Assembly: GCF_009767915.1 (NCBI RefSeq)
Contig: NZ_WSRP01000027.1
Coordinates: 1 to 41,464, forward strand
Source: Parasutterella muris
GTDB lineage: Bacteria > Pseudomonadota > Gammaproteobacteria > Burkholderiales > Burkholderiaceae_F
Length of the DNA: 41,464 bases
Direction: 5' to 3'
The notes beneath the pieces are model-generated. The model did no database searches and was not told the DNA's origin. It saw only the letters and a program-made list of their open reading frames with translations. The translations under genes were made by a program, and so were the position numbers. Positions 18,774 to 26,674 of this stretch are shown in pieces. How positions within the stretch are numbered: position 1 is the first letter of the stretch; each line of letters opens with the position of its first letter.

Positions 18774-19011
18774 TCAAGGAATCGTGGAATAAATCGTAAC
18801 CGAACAAGGCGAGGTTACGGCTTTATGCCGCGAAAGTTTCTTGACGGCTTATTCAAATACACATTGTTTTAAGGCATTAAGCAATACGCTTAACGCATTA
18901 AAAACTAAATGAGGAGGTAAAAATAAAACTTTACTTGCTAAATTTCACGCAAAATCGTGAACAACCTGTTTAATAACATCAAGTAGACTACACATTTCAG
19001 GAAACGACACG
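18774..19011. other. A/T-rich intergenic leader of the helicase-methylase operon, with a dyad
   Basis: A short gap left of the defence-like operon. TTCACG (18944-18949) and CGTGAA (18956-18961) form a perfect 6-bp dyad around CAAAAT, a possible operator or small hairpin. A strong ribosome-site-like GAGGAGGT at 18911-18918 has no ATG at a usable distance. No clear promoter could be chosen among several A/T-rich hexamers. Confidence 0.35.
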
Positions 19012-19113
19012 ATGCGAGTCCATGTTTACAAGGTCGTGAAAAAACGGAATCTATCTGGGTTAAGATTATCCGAGGAGCTGAAAACAAAGTTTTTCTTATT
19101 TAACATTAACTGA
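19012..19113 (+). CDS. Possible 33-aa leader peptide upstream of the helicase
   Basis: ATG at 19012 opens a 33-codon frame (MRVHVYKVVKKRNLSGLRLS..., ending FFLFNIN) that stops at 19111-19113, just 10 nt before the helicase ATG. It is Lys/Arg-rich with a Phe/Leu-rich end and matches no family known to me. The helicase lacks its own ribosome site, so termination here could feed initiation of the helicase. It may equally be a chance frame. Confidence 0.25.
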   Translation: MRVHVYKVVKKRNLSGLRLSEELKTKFFLFNIN

Positions 19114-19123
19114 ATCACTACTT

Positions 19124-22100
19124 ATGCACTCTCCTCAAAACAACTCCCATATATTTACAAACAAGAGAGGAAACACTCTTATCAAAGAATTCGAAGGAGT
19201 GCTGTCGAATAATCCTTCAATTCAGCATCTCGATGCCGTAGTAGGGTTTTTGAGGGCCTCTGGCTATTTTCGGTTACGTCCATTACTAGATAACATCAAT
19301 AAGGTTCGAATTCTTATTGGTATTGATGTAGATAAATATATCCTTCATGCTGTTAGGGAAGGAATGTTATTTTACGGGGCGGACGAAGCCGTAAAAGATG
19401 ATTTGCTCCAACAAATTCGAAGAGATATTGAACATTTGGGATATTCAAAAACAGAAGAAGATGGCATTTTTCAGATGGTGGAGGACCTTAAATCTGGAAA
19501 GATTGAAGTCAGGTCTCATCCTTCCCGGAAAATCCACGCAAAAATATATATTCTTTACCCCGATGATTTTAACCAATATACACAAGGGCTTCTTGTTACT
19601 GGATCAAGTAATCTGTCTGGCAATGGTCTAGGTATTCCAGAGCAACAACAATATGAATTTAATGTCAAATTGACTCAGTTTGAAGATGTAAATTTTGCTT
19701 TAAAGGAGTTCGAAGAACTTTGGGAGGAAGCTAAAAATTGTGAAATAACTGCTGATGATTTGAAAGATAGTATCAATCGCACTTATCTCAAAGGGGGTGT
19801 AACTCCATACGAACTATACGTTAAGATGCTTATGGAGTACTTCTCGGACAGGGTTACAGAATCAGACAGTGGAAATTCCTTGGAAATTCCTGACGGGTAC
19901 ACAACTTACGATTACCAAACTGACGCAGTTGTGGAAGGTTACCAAAAACTGCTTCGCTATGATGGCTTTTTCCTTGCTGATGTTGTGGGACTGGGGAAGA
20001 CAGTCATTGCAACAATGATTGCAAAGAAGTTTTTACTAGAAAATGGTCGTGATAAAACAAAAATATTAGTTGTATACCCTCCTGCTGTCGAGCAGAACTG
20101 GAAGACAACCTTTCATGATTTTGGCATAGATAAGTATGCAAAATTCATTACTAACGGAAGCCTCAAAAAAGTCCTCGATGAGGAGGAGCGCGATTATTGG
20201 AACGCTGAAGAGTACGATCTTATCCTTGTTGACGAAGCACACAAATTTCGTTCGCATACTACAAACGCATTTGAACAACTTCAGGAAATCTGTAAAATGC
20301 CTCGCGTTAACGCAGGTCAAATTCAAGGTTATAAGAAGAAGGTGATGCTTATTTCCGCAACGCCAATGAACAACACTCCTGCCGACATTTACAATCAGAT
20401 TTTACTTTTCCAAGATCCTCGTCGCTGTACTATTGATGGAGTAACAAACTTGACTGCCTTCTTCAGCCCCCTAATTGCTGAATTCAAAAGATTGCGCAGG
20501 GAACATAACAGTAGTTTGGATGACTTCAAGGCTCTCGCAAAAAGGGTTCGAGGTAGGATCATAAAACCACTCACCGTTCGTCGTACTCGCACTGATATTG
20601 AGCTTATACCGCGTTATCGCAAAGACATTCAAGCGTTCCCTAAAGTCGAGCGGCCTATCGAAAATCAATACGAACTCAATGAGCACCTTGCCGGTCTCTT
20701 TGAGAAGACCGTGAGCATACTTACCAAGCAGCTAAAATATACCCGCTATCAGGCGATTGCTTATCTTAAACCTGAAGTTTCAAAGGGTTTGTATGACAAT
20801 GCGGAGCTTGTATCTCGCTCTCTTGCAGGAATCAGAAAGAATGGCTTAGTAAAGCGTCTTGAAAGCAGTTTCTATGCTTTTAAAGTCTCCATCAATAGTT
20901 TTCGCGAAGCCAATAAGGAGATGATCGATACTTTCGATGCAGGAAAAGGCAAGGTCTACATTGCTCCTGATTTAGACATAAATGGAATGACCGAGGAGGA
21001 AATTGAGGAGAAGATAAATGAAAAGGCCAAAGACAACCCTAAAAATGCAATATTTAAGGCGTCAGACTTTGAACCAGAATTTATTGAAACGCTTCAAGAA
21101 GATCAGCAGCTTCTAGACGAGATATGGAAAGACTGGAATAACATATCTGATGAGGAAGACTCAAAGTTCGCAAAATTTGAGGAGCTCTTGAAGCACGAAT
21201 TATTCAAAGCAGATAAAAACCCACAGCAAAAATTGGTGGTTTTTTCAGAATCCTTAGATACCATAGAATATCTTTCCAGAAGGATTAGTCGGTCGGATCT
21301 TCTTGTTGTTTCAGCTAAAAATAGAAATTCTCAATTCAAAGCAATTCGAGAAAATTTTGATGCGAACTATAAAACCAAGCTGGACAAATACAATATCATC
21401 CTTACCACGGATGTCTTAGCAGAAGGAGTCAACCTGCATCGAGCCAATGTCATAGTAAATTATGACACTCCTTGGAACTCTACTAGACTAATGCAGCGTA
21501 TTGGTCGCGTAAACCGCATTGGTTCGTTATCTGAGCATATTTACAATTATGTTTTCTACCCCTCTCGGGAAGGTAATCGTGAAATTAACCTCAATGAGGT
21601 AGCTCTGAGTAAGATTCAGACATTTCACTCCACATTTGGAGAAGACAATCAAATCTATTCCAAGGATGAAATAGTCGATCGAGGTCTTGAAAAACTGTTT
21701 GACGAGGCAATCGAAGGAAATAAGGAAGATGCAAATCTTGAACTTCCTTACTATGAGGAACTAAGAGAACTTTATCTCAAGAATCGACAAGAGTATAACC
21801 GCATCGCTAGACTCTCTATTCGTAGCCGGTGTGGTCGCGCTGCCCGAAAGATTGACGGGGTCACCTTAAGCAACGACACTGTCGTATTTTTAAAAACAAA
21901 CCTTAGGAAAGTTTTTCTCCTTGTGTCGTCTTCCGCCGAGGAAATCTCAGTGTTGGAAGCCTTAAAGTACTTTAAGGCGCATCCAAAAGAAAAGAGTGAA
22001 GGACTGATAGCCCTACACCACGAACAAGTTGCTAAGGCAGTTGAATATTTTCACTCCATGCAACAACGTGAACTCCAGACTCAAGAGAATGGTCAGGACG

Positions 22101-22438
22101 ATCCCGCAAGCAAAGGGTCTCAGATAAGCACGGCTCTCAATCTTCTTACTAACTTCATGCGTGAAATTGATGATCCGGACCTTCTCATTCAGTTGAGACA
22201 GCTTAAAACACTTGCCGAGAGGGGAGTGATAACCTATATTGCAAAGCGTTTGCAACGAATTCAAAAAGACCTTAGACGCACGTCAGGAAAGGCGCGTTTG
22301 ACACATGACGAAGCTTTAGAAGAAGTCATCAAAATGGCAAGGAAATATTCTCCTTACTATACGGCAGAAGAATCGTTGCTTAAAATGCATGAGTCTGAGG
22401 CGGAAATTATCCTGTCTGAGTCCTTTCAAAAGGCTTAA
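19124..22438 (+). CDS. PLD-domain SNF2-type helicase of a restriction-like defence system
   Basis: A 1104-aa multidomain enzyme. Residues about 15-200 form a phospholipase-D-type nuclease domain with one HxK motif (H138, K140) followed by GSSN (160-163), the layout of HKD nucleases that act as dimers. A superfamily 2 helicase of SNF2 type follows. It has Walker A-like ADVVGLGKT (285-293), Walker B DEAH (370-373), SATP (411-414), and in the C-terminal lobe TTDVLAEGVNLHRANVIVNYD and QRIGRVNRIGS (motifs V and VI). The gene is 2 nt upstream of the methylase and clearly cotranscribed. Such helicase-nuclease/methylase pairs recall type I, ISP, DISARM and BREX components; the helicase would translocate on DNA lacking the methyl mark. 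That role is inferred. No ribosome site is visible before the ATG. Base composition is more A+T-rich than the core genes, suggesting transfer. Confidence 0.85.
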   Translation: MHSPQNNSHIFTNKRGNTLIKEFEGVLSNNPSIQHLDAVVGFLRASGYFRLRPLLDNINKVRILIGIDVDKYILHAVREGMLFYGADEAVKDDLLQQIRRDIEHLGYSKTEEDGIFQMVEDLKSGKIEVRSHPSRKIHAKIYILYPDDFNQYTQGLLVTGSSNLSGNGLGIPEQQQYEFNVKLTQFEDVNFALKEFEELWEEAKNCEITADDLKDSINRTYLKGGVTPYELYVKMLMEYFSDRVTESDSGNSLEIPDGYTTYDYQTDAVVEGYQKLLRYDGFFLADVVGLGKTVIATMIAKKFLLENGRDKTKILVVYPPAVEQNWKTTFHDFGIDKYAKFITNGSLKKVLDEEERDYWNAEEYDLILVDEAHKFRSHTTNAFEQLQEICKMPRVNAGQIQGYKKKVMLISATPMNNTPADIYNQILLFQDPRRCTIDGVTNLTAFFSPLIAEFKRLRREHNSSLDDFKALAKRVRGRIIKPLTVRRTRTDIELIPRYRKDIQAFPKVERPIENQYELNEHLAGLFEKTVSILTKQLKYTRYQAIAYLKPEVSKGLYDNAELVSRSLAGIRKNGLVKRLESSFYAFKVSINSFREANKEMIDTFDAGKGKVYIAPDLDINGMTEEEIEEKINEKAKDNPKNAIFKASDFEPEFIETLQEDQQLLDEIWKDWNNISDEEDSKFAKFEELLKHELFKADKNPQQKLVVFSESLDTIEYLSRRISRSDLLVVSAKNRNSQFKAIRENFDANYKTKLDKYNIILTTDVLAEGVNLHRANVIVNYDTPWNSTRLMQRIGRVNRIGSLSEHIYNYVFYPSREGNREINLNEVALSKIQTFHSTFGEDNQIYSKDEIVDRGLEKLFDEAIEGNKEDANLELPYYEELRELYLKNRQEYNRIARLSIRSRCGRAARKIDGVTLSNDTVVFLKTNLRKVFLLVSSSAEEISVLEALKYFKAHPKEKSEGLIALHHEQVAKAVEYFHSMQQRELQTQENGQDDPASKGSQISTALNLLTNFMREIDDPDLLIQLRQLKTLAERGVITYIAKRLQRIQKDLRRTSGKARLTHDEALEEVIKMARKYSPYYTAEESLLKMHESEAEIILSESFQKA

Positions 22439-22440
22439 TT

Positions 22441-25400
22441 ATGAACTACCAAGAGATAATTGAATCTAAATACAACCGAGAGTCTTGGCAACAACTTTTA
22501 ACCGATATTTTTCGCAGTAAGGCTCAGTTCTGGCGAGCCCCTTCTCCGGTTCACGTTAGTAGCAAAATTGCAAAGGAAGCCTTGCTTCTGGGCAAGATAT
22601 CTCTTGCTGACGGAGAGTCTATAGCAGTTTATGAAGTTGAACTTAATGACAATGTGGACATTGAACGAAATAAACGTAGCATCCGGGATATGTTGACAAA
22701 AGATTGGCGGGATATGGGACACGCTGGGGCCTTTATTTTTGCACATCGTCATAATGAGAGCGCTCTTCGATTTTCTTACGTTAGTGAAACATGGGGATTT
22801 AATAAGCGGGGAGAATATGAGAGAGTCTCCACCGATACTATGCGTTATACCTATCTCCTTGGAGAGGGACGCGGTTGCCGTACTGCCATTGATCAGTTTA
22901 TAAAACTTCGAGATAGTAAACAAACATTGCAAGACATCACAGAGGCGTTCTCTGTTGAGGCGCTGACGAAGAAGTTCTACAACGATTTGTTTGATTGGTT
23001 TCTTTGGGCAGTTGATTCGTCGAGCGGAATTTCATTCCCAAAAAGTGCATCTGTAGAAAAAAAAGCTAGTGACGACCTCGAAGAAAAGATTATTCGATTG
23101 ATTACTCGCATAATGTTTGTCTGGTTTATCAAGCAAAAATCTTTTATTCCTAACCAGCTCTTTGATGAGAATTATCTTAAGACAATTCTTAAGGATTTTG
23201 ATCCCAACAGCACGACAGAGGGAAATTATTACAACGCGATTCTTCAAAATCTCTTTTTTGCAACCCTTAACAGAGCAATTGTAGATGAAGATGGCAAGAA
23301 AAGAATCTTTGCAAAAGAAGACCAAGAAGACGTAAAGACCTTATACCGATACGCGGAGATGTTTAGTATATCGGAGCAAGATGTCGTAAATGTTTTTTCA
23401 GAAGTTCCTTTCCTCAATGGAGGCCTTTTTGAATGTCTTGATAAAACAAAAGTAGTTGACGGTGTCATAACGAGCTATAACTTTGATGGTTTTAGCCAAA
23501 ACACAAGTCGTCTTGCTGACGGTGTCTACAAATATCGAGCAATTGTGCCAAACGCTCTATTCTTTACTCCAGAAAAAGGATTATTCTCAATTCTTAATCG
23601 TTATAACTTTACCATCGAAGAAAATACGCCCAATGAACAACAGATCGCATTAGATCCTGAACTTTTGGGCAAGGTATTCGAGAATCTCCTTGGCGCTTAT
23701 AATCCAGAAACCAAAGAAACTGCACGCAACATGAGCGGTTCTTTCTATACTCCGCGCGAGATTGTTAGCTTCATGGTAGATGAAAGTCTTATTGCCTACC
23801 TCGGAGATAACGATTTCAATCGCTCGTTGTTTGCTTCGAATTTTAAGTATGACGAAAATTTCGAAGAAAGATATCTGGCGACAGCCAATAAATTAAAGGC
23901 CGTAAAGGTTCTCGATCCTGCGTGTGGCTCAGGAGCTTTCCCGATGGGGTTGCTGAACCGTATAGTCGATGTACTGCAGAGAATTCTTCCAGAAGAAAAA
24001 AGTTATGACCTTAAACTTTCAATAATTGAAAATTGCCTTTATGGTTGTGACATTCAGAGCATAGCGTCCCAGATTACAAAGCTTCGTTTTTTCATCTCTC
24101 TTATTTGTGACTGCGAGAAGGATCCTTCCAAGCCTAATTTCGGTATTCCAACACTTCCAAATTTAGAGACTAAATTTGTTACTGCAGACTCTCTGCATAC
24201 AGTGAAGAGAAGAAAACAGGGAAATCTTTTCGAGGATCCTGAAATAGAGATTACTAAGCAAAAATTAAAACAAGTTCGTAGGCTTCATTTCGAAGCAAAA
24301 TCCGCTAAAACTAAACGTGACCTTCGCAATGAAGACCATCTACTTCGTTCCAACCTCGTAAAGCTTCTGGCGGAAAATAACGATTTCGCGCCGGAGGACG
24401 CATGCCAACTGGCATCGTGGAATCCATATGATCAGAACAGTGTTAGTTCATTTTTTGATCCGGAATGGATGTTCGGCCTCACTGATGGCTTTGACATCGT
24501 TATAGGAAATCCCCCCTACATACAACTTCAAAATAATGCAGGGAAGTTGGCTAATTTATATGAAAAGAGTGGTTATAGAACATTTGAACGAAAGGGAGAT
24601 ATTTATTGTCTTTTCTATGAACGCGGTCATCAATTGCTAAAAGCAGGAGGGCATCTCTGTTTTATTACTTCCAACAAATGGATGAGGGCGGGATATGGTA
24701 AAAAAACTCGCGATTTTTTGGCAAAGAACACGAATCCCATTTTGTTAATAGATTTTGCAGGTGTAAAAGTGTTCGATAGCGCTACTGTTGATACCAACAT
24801 TCTCCTGTTCTCTCAGGAGCCAAATCAGCATAAAACGCTTTGTACATGTGCAAGTAAACAGGATAAAAATAGCATAAAAAATTTGAGCGTTTTCGTTCAG
24901 CAAAATGCCGTCTCCAACAATTTTGCGACGTCTGATTCGTGGGTGATACTCTCGCCCATTGAGCGTAGTATTAAACGGAAAATCGAAAGTATTGGAACCC
25001 CACTCAAGGACTGGGATATTCGAATTTACCGTGGAATTCTTACTGGTTGTAACGAGGCCTTCATTATTTCATCTCAAAAACGCAATGAAATACTAGCCAA
25101 TTGTGCCAATGAGGCTGAGCGCCAAAGAACGGCTGAACTTATCCGACCGATTCTTCGTGGCAGGGACATCAAGAGATATGGATATGAGTGGGCAAATTTA
25201 TATTTGATTGCCACATTCCCCGCTCGCCACTACGATATTGAAGATTACCCTGCAGTCAAGGATTACTTTTTATCTTTTGCAGAAAATAATCTCCGTACTG
25301 CTGGCTATGATTGGGTTGCAAACGGCTATCTTGCAGATTTCTGTCAGCAGAAATTAGCACAAACGGGGAAATTTGTAGAGATATTAGGAAAAAGAATAGT

Positions 25401-25884
25401 TATCGGAAATGCCCCTGAAAAGGCACGGAAGAAAACCCCTAATAGGTGGTTTGAAATACAAGACAGCATCAGTTATTGGGAGGATTTTCTTAAGCCAAAA
25501 GTTGTATACCCAAACATGACAAAGTATTTGCCTTTTTATTACGATAAAAGGGGTTTTTACCAAAATGATAAGTCTTTCATGATTACGGGGAAACATTTGG
25601 CCTTTCTGACAGCATTTCTAAACTCTTCTCTTTTCAAATATTGTTTCGTCAATGACTTCCCAGAACTACAAGGAGGAACAAGAGAGTTGCGAAAAATATT
25701 TTTCGAAAAGATTCCTGTCATTCGAATTGATGATTCAACAGAAGCCTTATTTAAAGAGTTGGTAGCCAAAATGCAAGACGTTCCATGCAAGCGAATAGCG
25801 CTAAGATTGGACTCCTTAATTTTTGATCTTTATGAACTTACGGAAAAAGAACGTCAACAGATTGGTTTTATTGAGATTCTATAA
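22441..25884 (+). CDS. Eco57I-type adenine-N6 DNA methyltransferase with switchable C-terminal specificity domain
   Basis: A 1147-aa DNA methyltransferase. An N-terminal region (1-480) contains AVYEVELNDNVDIERNKRS. The SAM-binding motif I DPACGSGAF (492-500) and the catalytic NPPY (690-693) define an amino-methyltransferase of the Eco57I/type IIG class, expected to make N6-methyladenine. The C-terminal part (about 815-1147) is a TaqI-like target-recognition domain. Residues 815 onward (LSVFVQQNAVS...) lie inside the 139-bp inverted repeat and are followed by a TRD that has an alternative copy on the opposite strand at 25868-26674. Inversion at the repeat would keep frame and give a 1082-aa protein with the other TRD. 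No intact PD-(D/E)xK nuclease motif was identified in the N-terminus, so cleavage, if any, may depend on the helicase-PLD partner. Confidence 0.9.
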   Translation: MNYQEIIESKYNRESWQQLLTDIFRSKAQFWRAPSPVHVSSKIAKEALLLGKISLADGESIAVYEVELNDNVDIERNKRSIRDMLTKDWRDMGHAGAFIFAHRHNESALRFSYVSETWGFNKRGEYERVSTDTMRYTYLLGEGRGCRTAIDQFIKLRDSKQTLQDITEAFSVEALTKKFYNDLFDWFLWAVDSSSGISFPKSASVEKKASDDLEEKIIRLITRIMFVWFIKQKSFIPNQLFDENYLKTILKDFDPNSTTEGNYYNAILQNLFFATLNRAIVDEDGKKRIFAKEDQEDVKTLYRYAEMFSISEQDVVNVFSEVPFLNGGLFECLDKTKVVDGVITSYNFDGFSQNTSRLADGVYKYRAIVPNALFFTPEKGLFSILNRYNFTIEENTPNEQQIALDPELLGKVFENLLGAYNPETKETARNMSGSFYTPREIVSFMVDESLIAYLGDNDFNRSLFASNFKYDENFEERYLATANKLKAVKVLDPACGSGAFPMGLLNRIVDVLQRILPEEKSYDLKLSIIENCLYGCDIQSIASQITKLRFFISLICDCEKDPSKPNFGIPTLPNLETKFVTADSLHTVKRRKQGNLFEDPEIEITKQKLKQVRRLHFEAKSAKTKRDLRNEDHLLRSNLVKLLAENNDFAPEDACQLASWNPYDQNSVSSFFDPEWMFGLTDGFDIVIGNPPYIQLQNNAGKLANLYEKSGYRTFERKGDIYCLFYERGHQLLKAGGHLCFITSNKWMRAGYGKKTRDFLAKNTNPILLIDFAGVKVFDSATVDTNILLFSQEPNQHKTLCTCASKQDKNSIKNLSVFVQQNAVSNNFATSDSWVILSPIERSIKRKIESIGTPLKDWDIRIYRGILTGCNEAFIISSQKRNEILANCANEAERQRTAELIRPILRGRDIKRYGYEWANLYLIATFPARHYDIEDYPAVKDYFLSFAENNLRTAGYDWVANGYLADFCQQKLAQTGKFVEILGKRIVIGNAPEKARKKTPNRWFEIQDSISYWEDFLKPKVVYPNMTKYLPFYYDKRGFYQNDKSFMITGKHLAFLTAFLNSSLFKYCFVNDFPELQGGTRELRKIFFEKIPVIRIDDSTEALFKELVAKMQDVPCKRIALRLDSLIFDLYELTEKERQQIGFIEIL
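24883..24900. promoter_or_regulatory. Candidate invertase crossover site (left)
   Basis: The first 18 nt of the repeat form an imperfect dyad, TTGAGCG-TTTT-CGTTCAG (5 of 7 arm positions symmetric). Its mirror copy is at 26657-26674. Serine invertases act on short imperfect dyads with a central dinucleotide. Its place exactly at the repeat boundary, beside the recombinase gene in the other copy, makes it a good candidate, but this is inference. Confidence 0.45.
24883..25021 (+). repeat. Left arm of the 139-bp inverted repeat (IR1), inside the methylase gene
   Basis: This segment is identical, apart from one A/G difference near its inner end, to the reverse complement of 26536-26674. It starts TTGAGCGTTTTCG and encodes residues 815-861 of the methylase (LSVFVQQNAV to LKDWDI). 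Identity ends sharply on both sides: upstream at the base before TTG, and downstream after GGGATATTC. Confidence 0.97.
25081..25185 (+). repeat. Second inverted repeat block (IR2), left copy
   Basis: These 105 nt match the reverse complement of 26372-26476 at all but 4 positions, separated from IR1 by a diverged 59-nt stretch. They encode the shared KRNEILANCANEAERQRTAE and PILRGRDIKRYGY helical segment found in both cassettes. Beyond it the two TRDs diverge almost completely. Confidence 0.92.
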
Positions 25885-26674
25885 AGGCGATCTCCTCCTT
25901 TGTAAGACTTAATGTCTCGTATAAGCTCCCGCTAACTTTTTTGGGGACCGGCAAATTAAGTACATAAATTGAGAACATACGAACAGCGCAGCTTCCTAAT
26001 TGCACGGAAATGGTCCGGTAGTACCAGTCCATAAGCTTAGTATTCAAGACTGAGGCTAAATACTCTAATAGTTTTTCAGATTTTGAGGAGAAAAAATAGA
26101 CCGTGTTATTACAGAAAACTTTTTCCTGACATAAAGCAAAAGTTAAGTTCTGAGAAATATCGGGGTAGAACAATTTTGGTTTGGAAAAATCCTCCAAATA
26201 AGCGCAGTTTCTTAAATTATATGGAGTATCTCCTTGGTCTGCTCTCTTTTCAATCTTGTCCCAATATTGGTCTAGATGAGCCTTTACAGCAGGATAGTCC
26301 TCTATTTTGATGCGAGGAATACGCCCACGAATGCCGTTATGAATATTGATAAGGTATAGTCCATTGTCCATATATCCATACCTCTTGATATCCCTGCCAC
26401 GAAGAATCGGTCGGATAAGTTCAGCCGTTCTTTGGCGTTCAGCCTCATTGGCACAATTGGCTAGTATTTCATTACGTTTTTCGGTTGATATGATGAATGC
26501 TTCGTTGCTACCAGTCTTTATCCCATAATTAATCTGAATATCCCAGTCCTTGAGCGGGGTTCCAATACTTTCGATTTTCCGTTTAATACTACGCTCAATG
26601 GGCGAGAGTATCACCCACGAATCAGACGTCGCAAAATTGTTGGAGACGGCATTTTGCTGAACGAAAACGCTCAA
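25868..26674 (-). CDS. Silent alternative specificity (TRD) cassette for the methylase
   Basis: This 268-residue frame is a headless copy of the methylase C-terminus. It begins at TTG (26674) with LSVFVQQNAVSNNF, the same residues as methylase 815 onward, and a TAA (the recombinase stop) lies immediately before it, so there is no start codon or ribosome site of its own. It shares the repeat-encoded segments with cassette 1, including NEAFIIS, KRNEILANCANEAERQ and RGRDIKRYGY. It then carries a different TRD (DNGLYLINIHNGIRGRIPRIK..., ending KEEIAFIESQ). It should therefore recognise another DNA target. It is shorter than cassette 1 (268 against 333 residues). The frame is open throughout, so it is a stored functional cassette and not a decayed duplicate. 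It could be expressed only after inversion. Confidence 0.88.
   Translation of the reverse strand: MSVFVQQNAVSNNFATSDSWVILSPIERSIKRKIESIGTPLKDWDIQINYGIKTGSNEAFIISTEKRNEILANCANEAERQRTAELIRPILRGRDIKRYGYMDNGLYLINIHNGIRGRIPRIKIEDYPAVKAHLDQYWDKIEKRADQGDTPYNLRNCAYLEDFSKPKLFYPDISQNLTFALCQEKVFCNNTVYFFSSKSEKLLEYLASVLNTKLMDWYYRTISVQLGSCAVRMFSIYVLNLPVPKKVSGSLYETLSLTKEEIAFIESQ
26372..26476 (-). repeat. Second inverted repeat block (IR2), right copy
   Basis: Reverse-complement partner of 25081-25185, with 4 differences over 105 nt, all at positions that keep the amino acid. It lies inside the silent cassette. Confidence 0.92.
26536..26674 (-). repeat. Right arm of the 139-bp inverted repeat (IR1)
   Basis: Reverse-complement partner of 24883-25021 with one base difference. 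Its outer end (26674) abuts the stop codon of the serine recombinase (26675-26677) with no spacer. The candidate crossover dyad occupies 26657-26674. Confidence 0.97.

Larger units (their letters stand above)
24883..26674. mobile_element. Predicted 1792-bp invertible segment swapping methylase specificity domains
   Basis: The segment is bounded by inverted repeat IR1 and contains two C-terminal methylase cassettes pointing at each other. Cassette 1 (24883-25884, plus strand) is joined to the expressed gene. Cassette 2 (26674-25868, minus strand) is promoterless and has no start codon. Their 3' ends overlap by 17 bp in the middle, so each keeps its own stop codon in either orientation. The serine recombinase gene sits just outside the right boundary and would not move. 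Inversion would exchange which cassette is expressed. Only one orientation is seen here; switching itself is not shown by the sequence. Confidence 0.85.

Noticed and set aside
25868-26674. Stand-alone 268-aa protein gene in reverse orientation
   Set aside because: It has no start codon or ribosome site, a stop codon directly precedes its first codon, and it begins in the middle of a methylase domain. It is a stored cassette and not an independent gene.
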